From the NCBI GenBank assembly GCA_022559985.1, contig JAFJTR010000047.1, positions 180,679 to 244,678 on the forward strand: 64,000 nucleotides of DNA, in the 5' to 3' direction. This document shows, one piece after another, positions 11,751-21,812 of the stretch (position 1 is its first letter; each line of letters starts with the position of its first letter). Under the pieces are notes generated by a model. The model was not told the DNA's origin and searched no databases. It saw only the letters and a program-made list of their open reading frames with translations. Origin of the DNA: Parastagonospora avenae f. sp. tritici 18332-5 (taxonomy: Eukaryota > Ascomycota > Dothideomycetes > Pleosporales > Phaeosphaeriaceae). Both the position numbers and the translations under genes were made by a program.

Positions 11751-12550
11751 AACAGCCGCCGGGCTCGTATCGTCGAGCAGCGAGTATTTGAGGTTATAGA
11801 TTTTAGAGGAGAGGCGTGTAAAGCCAGGAATACGAGGTGGACTTTGAGGGAGCTGCCCCGCCGAGCGTTGGGTTTCGGTCATTCCAAGAAGTTGCGGTGC
11901 TGTCTTGAAAGCTGGAAATTGACGTCAGTCTTGTGCCCAGCGACGCGGGAGATGGGTCTAGCCTGGTTGTGCCATCCCTGCTGCGCATCGCTACGACATC
12001 GCTAATCTGGGGATGCGCAAGCATGCATTTAATGTTGAGCGCTGAAAATATGGTACGGGAAATCTGGAACGAGAGTAAATTTATGTTATACATTCAATGC
12101 GGGTATCTAGTAGATATGACAACACTTTGAAGGACTCCGCTCTAATCACTCCATCAGCACCGCCAAACTGGACGCTGATGCTGATATTCTGCTACGGATC
12201 CAACGAATGATTTTACAATGGATCATTCCTCAAACTAATCGTACCGTGCTAGACTCCAACTTTGACTCCAAAAGTCTAAATTTTTAGCTATTCTTCTTCA
12301 AAGACTCCCAGAGAACAAATGCACCTACACGTATCGCCGTGTCGACATTCAACCATTCTACAACCAGTACACATTTCTCCGTGGTGTACCGCATTGTCTG
12401 CTCTGTCAGGTAAAAGCATTACCAGACCCCGGAACGTACATTAGCCACCAAGCTGTTGAACAAACTGTGTGGAAAAACGTACAACTTCTCTAGTTTACAG
12501 TCGGCAATGATGATTGCTTCCAATTCATCGTTACGATCGCAGTCTCGAAA
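11751..12550. other. Intergenic region 5' of the TMEM16 gene
   Basis: About 800 bp contain the promoter of the TMEM16 gene (with the alternative upstream ATG at 11882) and the 3' end of the HET gene. I see no convincing additional gene. Confidence 0.5.
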
Positions 12551-14172
12551 TTACTTTGGACAGATTAAGTCGATTGAAATAACTGGAGCTTCGAAGACTA
12601 GCACAGTGATTGAATCAAGAACTTTTTGTAGTTGTGTAGCACTCGGTCCGTGTTGTACTTCTTCGTCGGCATCGTTGAGCATTCGAATGCTCCGCAGATA
12701 CAATATTTGATGGGTACTCGTTACTATATCCCCGTGACCCTTCCAGTATACCGCGCCTGTCCAACCAGCCCATGTCCATGAAGGGAACATGAATCGGCGT
12801 TTTGGTTCGTTGTCGCCTTGCGTATGACACCACGCTAGGGCGATGCCCAGTATTTCCTCTAGTGGCGGAACAGCGGTCTGGCTTATACTGTAGAGGTCAT
12901 ATGGTAGACCGGAAAGATTGAACATAGGCTCGCTATTATCAAGCAGACGACTAAATAACCCAGACACAGCTTTCAGGGCATCTGCTTCGTATGAGAGATT
13001 ACGACGTGTGTAGTCTTCCATCAATCTTGTGAAATTGCTCACGGCAGAGAGTACCGTCAAAGTGCTGCGGAAGTTCGCTAAAGGATCCCATAACGAGTCT
13101 TGATGGGGCTTCCAATCCCAGTCATTGTCTTGCTGCTGCTGCATGAATCGTGGTCCGCCAAGTGCCTCCATCCACGAAGCCTTCTGGCAGTAGAAGGTCA
13201 TTTGATGATCTTTGAAGACAAGAAGACGCCGAGATAGAACACACTCCTGAAACGTCCAGGCGCGCGTTGCCCAGTGAGAGTCCAGCGCAACCCATTCCTT
13301 TGGTTCCGGACCGACGCTGAAAATGACACCTTGGTCGAAGTGTAGAACGGGGCACTTGATGCGAGGAGTTGTGCTGACGCCTGGTAAGCCATATGCTTTG
13401 TCATGACCAGCTGCAGCCACAGCCACGATCGTGAGATCGGCGCCACTGTAGATCTGGTCCATGTTTTTCAGCTGAGAATTCTTATGAGTGATATTCCCTT
13501 GATCGATGCAGAGTTCGTCAACCCAGAGAAAACGAAAGCCTAGCTCTAGTGTCACCTGGATTGCGTCCTTGATTGTTTGGGACAGGTGTATCGCGTGGTG
13601 ATCGTCGTTCACCTCGTCTGGGTTAGCATGACTCCTTTTGCCCAAACATAGCTAAGAGCAACCCAGTGTGGGTTTTCAATGATGTCCGCTGGGATCACTT
13701 TCGCACTTTGACAATCGAACAGTTGTAAACCATCGATCTTGGCAGATAGTTCGTAGTTGCACTCTGGTCCATGGTGAACTTGACAGTTCTCCAGCCAAGG
13801 ACGACACTCTTCGTAGTCTGGTGTGTCTTGGAGCCCCCGGGGCTTCAGAAATTTGGGACCGGATTTGAAGTATTGGGAAGGAGTGTAGAACAGACATGTG
13901 GCGCTGCTTTCAGCTTCGGGATGTGACGAAAATCGAACAACCGTCAGCTGCACGCTACGAAACACGTCTTCATCAACCGGCAATGAAGTCCATGGCGATT
14001 CGTTATTGAAACCTGGCGCCAAGAGCGTAGCAAACTCGCCACCTGCAGGTCCATCGGCCGGCATCAGAATGGCGCAGACGTCGCAAGTATTTGAGCGCCT
14101 TGTTTCGAATCTCTTTCGCAGGTAATCTTCTTCGACTTCGAAATCTTCGGATTTGACTGAATTGAGAGTGTC
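12551..14172 (-). pseudogene. HET-domain gene with a single-base frameshift
   Basis: The HET (heterokaryon incompatibility) domain is split between two frames. The upstream frame (14172-13609, first ATG 14064) ends in the conserved PHWVALSYVW. The downstream frame (about 13645-12551) continues directly with KRSHANPDE and then TIKDAIQVTLELGFRFLWVDELCIDQ in two blocks, ADLTIVAVAAAG and RAWTFQECVLSRRLLVF. One base appears to be missing from a G run near 13636, exactly at the invariant WG of SYVWG. The open frame continues 5' of the ATG at 14064 with a Cys-containing segment (TCDVCAIL), so a 5' exon may lie beyond 14173; the unplaced frame 14190-14579 is a candidate. HET proteins trigger cell death after fusion of unlike hyphae. 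Sequencing error in the homopolymer is a real alternative to a true mutation. Confidence 0.75.
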
Positions 14173-14615
14173 CTATAGATCATTGAAGTCTATTGATTGG
14201 CATGTGGTGCATCGGCCAGAAACATCAGTATCGGAAGGTGGCAGTATCTCGGAACCCACAGATTTTCTGCGGAGCCGCTCGACCCAAATACGATGTTTAC
14301 TTCTAGTGGACAGAATCTGATGTTTAGCACCTTCCATATCTCAGTCGTAGGGACATGGCAATAGCGAACTTGTGATGTTCGAGTGAGGTGAAGATTCGTG
14401 TTGGTCGCTGTCTTTTGTAGGTCTTTAGTGTGAGGGAGGTGGAGCATGTTGAGAAAATCAAGTGATAGTGTTGTGAGGCTGAGCTTCGGGTAGCGTTCAG
14501 CTACCCTGCATCGGGCGCCCCTGCTGCTGGACCTGGACATGGCGTATACGTTTGCTTTGTGCGCAGCAAATGATAACATTGGTGTATTTTCGGCTCCGTG
14601 TCCGCTTCTTCAAGC
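14173..14615. other. Region between HET gene and NDUFAF7 gene
   Basis: This contains a 130-residue minus-strand open frame (14190-14579) beginning MLSFAAHKANVYAMSRSS that has no recognisable domain. It may be a 5' exon of the HET gene, since acceptor-like AG sites occur just inside the HET reading frame. I could not join the two with a convincing intron. Confidence 0.3.
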
Positions 14616-16354
14616 TCAAACGCCAATGTCACCGCCGAATCCTACAGGCCTGCGAACTTTCGAACCCTTGATATACGGCAGAAGCGCCATAGCCTTGTAT
14701 GTCTTCCCCATACCGTTCGGGCCTCGGTCAACGAGTCTCTTCCATCCCGTGTCTAGTCTCTGCCTTGTTGCCTCATCTTTGGCACCTTTCAATAATCGTT
14801 CAGCACGCTCCTTGATACCCATGGCAGACAGGAAGAAACTCTGTTCTACAGGGCCATGTACCTCCACACCTGGTGAGACATCAAGTGCAGACTCGGCTAA
14901 CGCAAGAAAATCAACATCTGCGGAGAGGTCTACTAGGCCTGGCGATATGAAAGGCGAGACGGTCTGGTGGCCCCGAATGCCACGGAAAGTGTTCGCCGGG
15001 ATGGTGTTTGCCGGGCCATAGTCGAGGATGAGGGCAGCGCCGGCGGGCTGAGGCTTCGAGAACGGTGCTGTCTCTACTCTTTGGACTTTTGCTGAGCTCG
15101 ATGTAGGTTCTACTTTTGATGGTGGATTATCACCACCTATCCTAACAGCGAAGTCTGAGATGTACGCCATTGATTCGGGTGAGATCTCAATGATGGCATC
15201 AGCGGTATCTTCCAGCTTTTTGTAACGATCAGACTTCTTTGGCAAGTACAGAGAGTGTGGCGTAGGCGTTTTTGACACAGTCAGTTCAAAGTCTGGCTTC
15301 TCTTCCCGCTTTGTAGATGTCGACGATGTTGTAGTGATGGTTCCAGCGGTAGTGTAAGGGTTTGTAGGCGACACCACCAACTCATGCCATGTGTTCCTGG
15401 GCACTGTTGCGCCGTGTTTAGGCTTTATTGGTCCGGTAGGTGTCATGATCATAGAGGAGGCCGGTATCGAAGACTGGGTGATATTCTGGAAAACGTGAAT
15501 AGGAAGTGCATCGAAGAATTCATGGGCGAGTATGAAGGGGCTCGAGGTCTCCTCTATGGCGCTGTCAGTGTGTGAAGTGTGGTTGAAGTACGTTCACATA
15601 CCTTTTGGTACGAATCGAATGTCCTCGCACCATCGTATGTTCACCTCAGGGATGTACTTGAGCGGTGCGGTCAATCCGATGTCGGTCTTCTGTAACTCTT
15701 CTGTTCCTGCGAGAAGCTTGGCCTGCTGTTTCTGGAGATGTGGTGACGCCTCAACTAGGTATATAGCCTCGATGCTGTTCGCGAAGGCTTTGAAGCTCGA
15801 GATCGTCTTTCTCTGTCAGCTCAACCTCTATCATCTCGTGGGTGCTCCCATACCCGAAGAACATCATCCATCAACGTTCCTCTTCCCGGTCCCACCTCAA
15901 TGATCTGGACCTTCTCTTTCTTGCCTTGTGCCAGCCATTCCGCGTAGATCCAGATGCCAATCAGCTCGCCAAAGACCTGACTAATCTCCGGGGATGTTAC
16001 GAAGTCGCCTTTCGTGCCGAATTGATCCTGACCAGCGCTAGTTTGTCTTGTATAGTAACCACCTTCGGGGGCTGTGAGGCATTGGCGCATGTACGCAGCT
16101 ACGGAAATGGGGCCTGTTGTCTAATCCGATATTAGTATTTGGCCTCTTCTTGTTTATGAACAGCATACTGTGATGGCTTCACCCAGCATTTTAGCCAATG
16201 GCGTGGACCATTTCCGCTCTGTGCCCGAAGATGTCGACGTCAAGGACGAAGCATAGCGAATTGCGCATTGTGCTGAGCAATGGCGGCCGTCGTTTACTTG
16301 CGATTGACTATATCGCGTAGCCGTGCGAAGCAAACTGAGAGAAGACGCCCTCAT
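14616..16354 (-). CDS. NDUFAF7/MidA-type mitochondrial arginine methyltransferase
   Basis: Four exons (16354-16169, 16120-15854, 15812-15602, 15553-14616) encode 533 residues; the introns are 48, 41 and 48 bp. The N-terminus is rich in Arg and Ser and poor in acidic residues, as in a mitochondrial presequence. Next comes ITTTGPISVAAYMRQCL and GDFVTSPEISQVFGELIG, hallmarks of the DUF185/MidA family, then the SAM-binding IIEVGPGRGTLMDDVLR, and later AHEFFDALPIHVFQ. Human NDUFAF7 dimethylates an arginine of the complex I subunit NDUFS2 during assembly, and this is the likely role here. The second intron, at 41 bp, is the shortest I accept in this window; reading through it meets a stop. The gene is divergent from the CDK gene. 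Confidence 0.9.
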
Positions 16355-16623
16355 GGCGGGAAGTGTTAACGAAGTTCCATGACGTGTGCGCGATTCGGAA
16401 CTGTCAAAAAGTTTAGTTCGGAACGGTGAAGGGAGCTATGACCATCTCTCTACGCTTCACCCCACGTGCTCTACTCCTACACACCACCTTCAGGTTAGTG
16501 ACTTACTGAACCAAACACTAGAGGAGGCCTTCAAAGGAAACCCTCAACACACAAACTATTTTTTTTGTTACGACAAGAACCCACAGGACCGCGCAACACA
16601 ACATCATTGGAAGAGAAGGAACA
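16355..16623. promoter_or_regulatory. Divergent promoter region NDUFAF7 / CDK
   Basis: These 269 bp lie between two divergent start codons. A pyrimidine-rich tract at about 16450-16495 precedes the CDK gene, with a T run near 16560. No specific factor site is recognised. Confidence 0.5.
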
Positions 16624-17961
16624 ATGGCGTCGCGATGGGCAGACACAGAAGCCGACAAAGTAGAAGAATCGCGTCGCAAGAAAGAGAAGGAAGAAAAGAA
16701 GCTTCTCAAGCTATTGAAACAGCAAGAAGCAGAAGCCGCTCAACAGGCAGCACGACCCGCCAAGCGCCGTCGACTATCATCCGGCAAAGACAACACCAAC
16801 GCCCCAGCACCAAATGAACCCCAGGCCGAACGAAAGCTACTACGCTTCGATGGCGGAACCTGGTCCTCCTGCCGGCACACTTCCAACTTCCAAACCCTCA
16901 ACCCCATTGAAGAAGGCTCCTACGGCTTCGTCTCCCGCGCCCGCAACATATCCACCTCCTCCATCGTGGCCCTGAAAAAAGTGAAAATGGACTACGCCAG
17001 CGACGGCTTCCCCATCACCGCGCTCCGCGAAATCAGCATCCTACAAAGAGCCCGACACACCAACATCGTCAGCCTGCACGAGATCCTCGCCGGCGACGAT
17101 CCAACTGAATGCGTGCTGGTCATGGAGTTTGTCGAGCACGATTTGAAGAATCTGCAGGAGGACATGAGTGAGCGGTTTTTGGCGTCGGAGGTCAAGACGC
17201 TGTTGAAGCAGCTGGTTGGCGCGGTGGAGTTTTTGCATGCGAACCATATCATGCATCGGGATCTTAAGACGTCGAATATCCTCCTGTCTAACCGTGGCGT
17301 GCTCAAACTCGCGGACTTTGGCATGGCGCGATATGTCCCGCCCCGGGATGCGCCGTTGACGCAACTCGTCGTCACGCTGTGGTATCGCGCGCCGGAACTC
17401 TTGCTTGGCACGACGATGTATGGCACTGAGGTTGATATGTGGAGCATTGGGTGTATATTCGGCGAGTTATTGAGCAAAGAGCCGTTACTCCAGGGGAAAA
17501 ACGAAGTCGACCAATTGTCCCAAATATTCACACTCTGCGGGCTGCCCAGTGAAAAATCATGGCCAGGATTCTATCGCCTGCCAAACGCCAAATCCTTAAA
17601 ACTTCCACGCGATCACTCCTCTCCGGGATTCAATCGGAGCAAATTCCCCTTCTTGACGGCAACGGGCGTGGAGCTCTTGTCGTCTTTACTTTCTCTCAAC
17701 CCGGACAATAGACCGACGGCGAAAGAGGTGCTGGAGCACGAGTATTTTAGGGAACAACCGAAGCCGAAGCCGAGCGAGATATTTCCTACGTTCCCGAGTA
17801 AGGCGGGGCAGGAGAAGAGGAGGAGGAAGAGTCCGCATGCGCCGAAGAGGGGGGAGAAGGGAGGTTTAGGAGGTCTGGGAGGAAGTGTGGATTTCAGTGG
17901 GTTGTTTGCGGGTAGAGAAGACGAGGAGAGGGGTGGAGGCTTTCAATTGAAGATGGCTTGA
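16624..17961 (+). CDS. Cyclin-dependent kinase of the CDK10/CDK11 group
   Basis: A single exon encodes 445 residues. A basic, coiled N-terminus (residues 1-70, RRKKEKEEKKLLKLLKQQ) precedes the kinase domain at about 88-385. Visible elements are the glycine loop EEGSYGFV (96-103), the ATP lysine in VALKKVKM (Lys118), the cyclin-binding helix PITALRE (130-136), the catalytic loop HRDLKTSN (211-218), DFG (231-233) and the T-loop threonine before VVTLWYRAPE (about Thr246). The helix spelling PITALRE equals that of CDK9, but the EEGSYG loop and the N-terminal extension fit the PITSLRE (CDK11) / CDK10 group better. Such kinases act in transcription, splicing or cell cycle. All catalytic residues are present, so it should be active. 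Confidence 0.88.
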   Translation: MASRWADTEADKVEESRRKKEKEEKKLLKLLKQQEAEAAQQAARPAKRRRLSSGKDNTNAPAPNEPQAERKLLRFDGGTWSSCRHTSNFQTLNPIEEGSYGFVSRARNISTSSIVALKKVKMDYASDGFPITALREISILQRARHTNIVSLHEILAGDDPTECVLVMEFVEHDLKNLQEDMSERFLASEVKTLLKQLVGAVEFLHANHIMHRDLKTSNILLSNRGVLKLADFGMARYVPPRDAPLTQLVVTLWYRAPELLLGTTMYGTEVDMWSIGCIFGELLSKEPLLQGKNEVDQLSQIFTLCGLPSEKSWPGFYRLPNAKSLKLPRDHSSPGFNRSKFPFLTATGVELLSSLLSLNPDNRPTAKEVLEHEYFREQPKPKPSEIFPTFPSKAGQEKRRRKSPHAPKRGEKGGLGGLGGSVDFSGLFAGREDEERGGGFQLKMA

Positions 17962-18115
17962 GGGGTGGGCAGGTCAGTACAAGGAAGGGCAGAAACTGGA
18001 CAGCAGCACAGGTCAAATGGGAAAGAAACTCGTGCAAAGAATCGGTCGACCATGCAACGGAGTTCGAATTGGTATCTCACTGAAGTTTACGGCTGGTTCT
18101 TCCTCATCGCGCCGA

Positions 18116-19160
18116 TCATCTACGATCTCTACTCCGACTACGGTCTCGTGGACTCTTGCTTCCGTAAGAACTATAGCTTGGGCTTCTTCTACCTCCACCT
18201 CCACCACCGCCGCCTCCTCGTCCCCGTCCGCCTCTCCGCGGCGGAGAATCGCGTCTTCCATGTCCTCGTCTCGGCGGCGGCGTCCTCGACAGCGAACGAC
18301 TGTACGACGATCTCGAAGGACTTCTGCGCGGCGACCTACTCCTCGACCGAGAAAATGACCGTGGCCTGTATCCATAACCACCTCCCCTTCCACCTCTACC
18401 ACCCCTTCCTCCTCTGAAACCTCCTCGTGGTGATCTCGAGCGATATCTCGGCGGGCCACCCATCGGCGGCGGTCTGTACGCACCCGGTGGCCCTCCGCCC
18501 CTTCCGCCCCTATTATCGTAATCATCATTGAACCTTTCTCCCGGCGGCGGTCCCCTCCTCGCAGGCGGCGGTGTGACCGAGAACCGTCTTCTAGGTAGAA
18601 CAATCGAGACCTGAAGTTTCGCGCCGTCTAGCTGCGCATCGTGCATTTTCGCAATCGCGCGCTCGGCGTCGTCGATCTCTTCGTACATGATGTAGGCGGT
18701 GCCGCGATTGACGTTGAAGACGGGGTTCATGGGCATGCGCAGGTCCTTGATGACACCGTACTTGCCGAAGATTTCGCGGATATGCGCTTCTTTGACGTTG
18801 CGGGTGAGGGCTTCTACGACAATCTGCGAATATATGCTTAGTCTCCAGTATTCTACAAAGCTCCAGAGCATATCATACTTTTGCACTCCTGGGCGTAGGT
18901 GATCCATCTCTCGGCGTAGGGCTGCGCGTATAGCTCCGTCCTCGCGATCGCGACCGGCTGTCTGGAGTGTAGCTTCGCCGACCGTTGCGCCTGGGAGATG
19001 GAGAGCGTGACTCCCGTACTGGCGACCGAGATCCAGGACGTGGTGAGACTGAGGGACGTAGTGATCTCGAATGCGCCCGGCTTGGTGACCGTGTACGCGA
19101 ACGGTCGCGAGAAATGCTACGCGACGGCGACCGCGTCGGAGATTGGCTGCGGGAGGGCAT
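18116..19160 (-). CDS. RNPS1-like SR protein with one RRM
   Basis: Two exons, 19160-18879 and 18823-18116, joined across a 55 bp phase 0 intron, encode 329 residues. Residues 1-94 are an RS domain (RSPSRS, SRDRSRTRSPS). The RRM follows the junction: IVVEALTRNVKEAHIREIF, then GVIKDLRMPMNP and the RNP1-like RGTAYIMYE. The C-terminal half is RGG- and RS-rich with a run of nine glycines. The RRM matches RNPS1, an exon-junction/ASAP complex protein that promotes splicing. A GTG-initiated upstream extension to 19301 is ignored; the first ATG is 19160. The stop lies 154 bp from the convergent CDK gene. A second long minus-strand frame here (18013-18603) is a shadow caused by the repetitive composition. 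Confidence 0.85.
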
Positions 19161-19558
19161 GCTTGATGGAATTGTGACAGGTCTGGTTCTGGAATTCAAG
19201 CGTAGTATGAAAGGCCCACAATTGTCGTGCAAGGCTGTGTTTGTGAGAGCTTGGGTAGAAGTTGCGTCTCGCGACTGGAAGCTCAAGCTCAAGCGCGGCA
19301 CGTGACTATGATGTAACCAATCAACGCCAATGCTGAGGTAGCTGGAAGCAACGTGCTAGCAGGCTTGTGCTTCGTACGCCTTCTTTATTGGAATTTGCTG
19401 AAGACATTTCACCAACAAGACAAAGGATTAATTATGGCCCTCTGCAGCCGCGCCTACATCATCTCAAAGCACGATGCTCCCAAAACCACTGATCAATGAA
19501 CACCAGGATTGATATATGTGTCAACACAAGTCTTCTGAATTGCTTGTAAAGTGTCCTT
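19161..19558. other. Intergenic region RNPS1-like / HET
   Basis: This holds the promoter and 5' leader of the RNPS1-like gene and the 3' end of the next HET gene. No further gene is seen. Confidence 0.5.
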
Positions 19559-20671
19559 TCATAATCGGTAGGACTTCAGATATGCTGTTCTGATCCGCGC
19601 TGCATTTTCCGAGCTGTCAAGTCCCAGGGACACCATTACTTTCGTAGTGACCTCCTCCGCATATCCGTAACCACGCGCGAATATCTTGCTTTTGTCTGAG
19701 TTGATGACGTTCTCAAAGAGCCCCAGAGTGCTTATTTCAAGGTCGATATTGATCTTAGGTTCGTGGACCAGTCCAAGTAGTCCGTAAACCCTGTCATGTG
19801 CGTCCCGACATTCCTGATGGCTCCGGCGATGCAGCGCCTCATGCAACTCGAGCTTCTTTTTCTTCCAGTCCTGCTTTGCGCGAGGAACATTGTTCCAGTT
19901 TGTCCAGTCAGTCGTGTAATAGCCATTGCCTGGGCCAAACTCCGTCTGTAAACGTTGGAGCGAACTTGAATCCCAGTAGAATTGTCCAACACAAACGAGG
20001 ATCTTTTTGGCCATGAAGATCTCCTGAACAATCCAAAGCCGGGCCCAATACTCGTTCTCGATCATGAAGTTGAGCGCAGGGATCATGTTGTTGAGAACTA
20101 GCTTCTCGTGAACATCGGCTTTGTGAGTGCAATGATCGTGGATTCGTTTTGTATCTCGGAGCAGTATGTCACCAGGTTTACCAAGCCAAACAATCACAGT
20201 GTCAGCTTTCTGATAGATCTTCGGCATTATTCGGAGCTGTCTCGCCTTCTCTTCTGTGTTCGATTGATCGATACAAAGAGCATCGATCCAAAACGGTCCT
20301 GGGAACTTGATCTTCCGCATTGTATCGAGAAAGTCCCAAAGATTGCGCCGAACACAAACATTCTCTCCATTCACCTCTATCCAAGCTATATCGGTAGGGC
20401 TAGTCGCGGGACCCCACCGATACGAGAGCGCGGTATACTTCGTGGTCCGGTTCCAAAACGCTCCCGTTGCAAAGGGACGTAGGTCCATGTAATAGCATTT
20501 GATAGCCACGAATTTATTCGTGGACTGTAGTGGAACGACTTTGAGCAAACGGATCATTGCGTTGTCGTCGCCAGGATTGGCGAAGGCTTTAGGATTCCAT
20601 TGCGCGTCCTGATTGTTTTGCCGGTCCAGCTCCATGAATTCGCACTCTAGGGGCAGCTGTTCGGTGGACAT
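19559..20671 (-). CDS. HET-domain protein, intact
   Basis: A single-exon gene of 370 residues with its ATG at 20671. The HET blocks are complete and in one frame: YTALSYRWGP, VRRNLWDFLDTMRK, WIDALCIDQSNTEEK, IYQKADTVIVWLG, YWARLWIVQEIFMAKK and DRVYGLLGL. The protein stops soon after the HET module, with no NACHT, ankyrin or WD repeats, so it is a short HET protein. The family mediates heterokaryon incompatibility by cell death, though most members have no proven partner. This is the only HET locus of five in the window with no lesion visible to me. Confidence 0.85.
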   Translation of the reverse strand: MSTEQLPLECEFMELDRQNNQDAQWNPKAFANPGDDNAMIRLLKVVPLQSTNKFVAIKCYYMDLRPFATGAFWNRTTKYTALSYRWGPATSPTDIAWIEVNGENVCVRRNLWDFLDTMRKIKFPGPFWIDALCIDQSNTEEKARQLRIMPKIYQKADTVIVWLGKPGDILLRDTKRIHDHCTHKADVHEKLVLNNMIPALNFMIENEYWARLWIVQEIFMAKKILVCVGQFYWDSSSLQRLQTEFGPGNGYYTTDWTNWNNVPRAKQDWKKKKLELHEALHRRSHQECRDAHDRVYGLLGLVHEPKINIDLEISTLGLFENVINSDKSKIFARGYGYAEEVTTKVMVSLGLDSSENAARIRTAYLKSYRL

Positions 20672-21812
20672 TGCATCGCATTGCTACTGACAGCGTACTG
20701 AGTGGTGAGGGTTGTGATCCGCGCGCGAAGAAAGAGGCAGACGCCGACCTGGCAGATCATCCTTTCACGAAATGTCATTTGATTCTGGCAGAGAATCCCG
20801 CGTCTAACACTACGATCGCATTATTTTAACTTTGCGTGGGCGTGATGATGCTACCGTGATACAGTACCTCCTTCTACTTCACTTACTCAAATACAAATGA
20901 CAACCCTGAAGTGCCTGCATCGCGCCTCTTGCCAATTCGCTGCCCAAATATCTTGAAATCCGGTCACGGTTTCTGGACGAGGACTCCCACCTATGTAGGT
21001 GGATACCGATGTCCGACAAATGACCTCGGAATTAGGTATCTCATGAAATCTTTTCTGAACTGGAAGGCTAACTACGTAATTGTAAGATGGTGGATCATAA
21101 CAGTGCAAGAATCTGGGGGCGGACCTTGGGCTCTCGATATCCAACCATCAGTCGTGGGGGCGGAACAGCGGGACCAGCCCGTTCCCGATGAAGCGCCTTA
21201 AGTTAACTTACCTAAATAACTTCACGTCCTTCAAACAGCCACCGAACCAGCCACCGATGTTGTCAGCCGCTCATGTGTATGTGACACAGCGATTCGAGAG
21301 CTATGTTGCCAGCGCGTGATCTAATTACATAATATTTTTTATCATTAATACCTAGGTATTACCCCGGTGTCCGCGTCCACAGACACCTAATGAAAGCCTT
21401 GGTCGCCATTACCCTACAGAACAAGACTCTAGTCCGGAAAATTTCGCGGAGCTGAATTATATCGCCATTGAATGAGAGTAGGCTATCTTGTTCGGCAGCA
21501 ATCAGAGGCACAGCCCAAAGTATACTGACGCATGTGTTACCAGCAGGGGTAGTCTCCAATCAGAGTGTGGGGATCTAGCTGACACCTGCGAACCGGGTGA
21601 CTTCTCTACCTATGCATGCGTTCATTCGCTTTTCCCATATGCTCAGCTGACGGTCCCCATGTGCTAATTGTGCAGCCAAACTTGTGTGGGGGCGGCAAAG
21701 TCCAGCCTCGACGTACTTTCAATACAACAACCCCAATATTTGCTCGACACACTTTCCTCCTCGGCGTTGAAGGATATTGTTCGCTTCTGATAGCTTCGTT
21801 ATTCACGAAAGT
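20672..21812. other. 1.1 kb intergenic region, no gene seen
   Basis: Open frames here are short and lack domains. The stretch around 21315-21360 is AT-rich (ATAATATTTTTTATCATTAA). It contains the promoters of the HET gene (minus) and of the DUF6536 gene (plus). Confidence 0.5.

Noticed and set aside
18013..18603. 196-codon minus-strand frame rich in Arg and Glu
   Set aside because: Alternative frame of the RGG/RS-rich RNPS1-like gene; the composition alone keeps it open.
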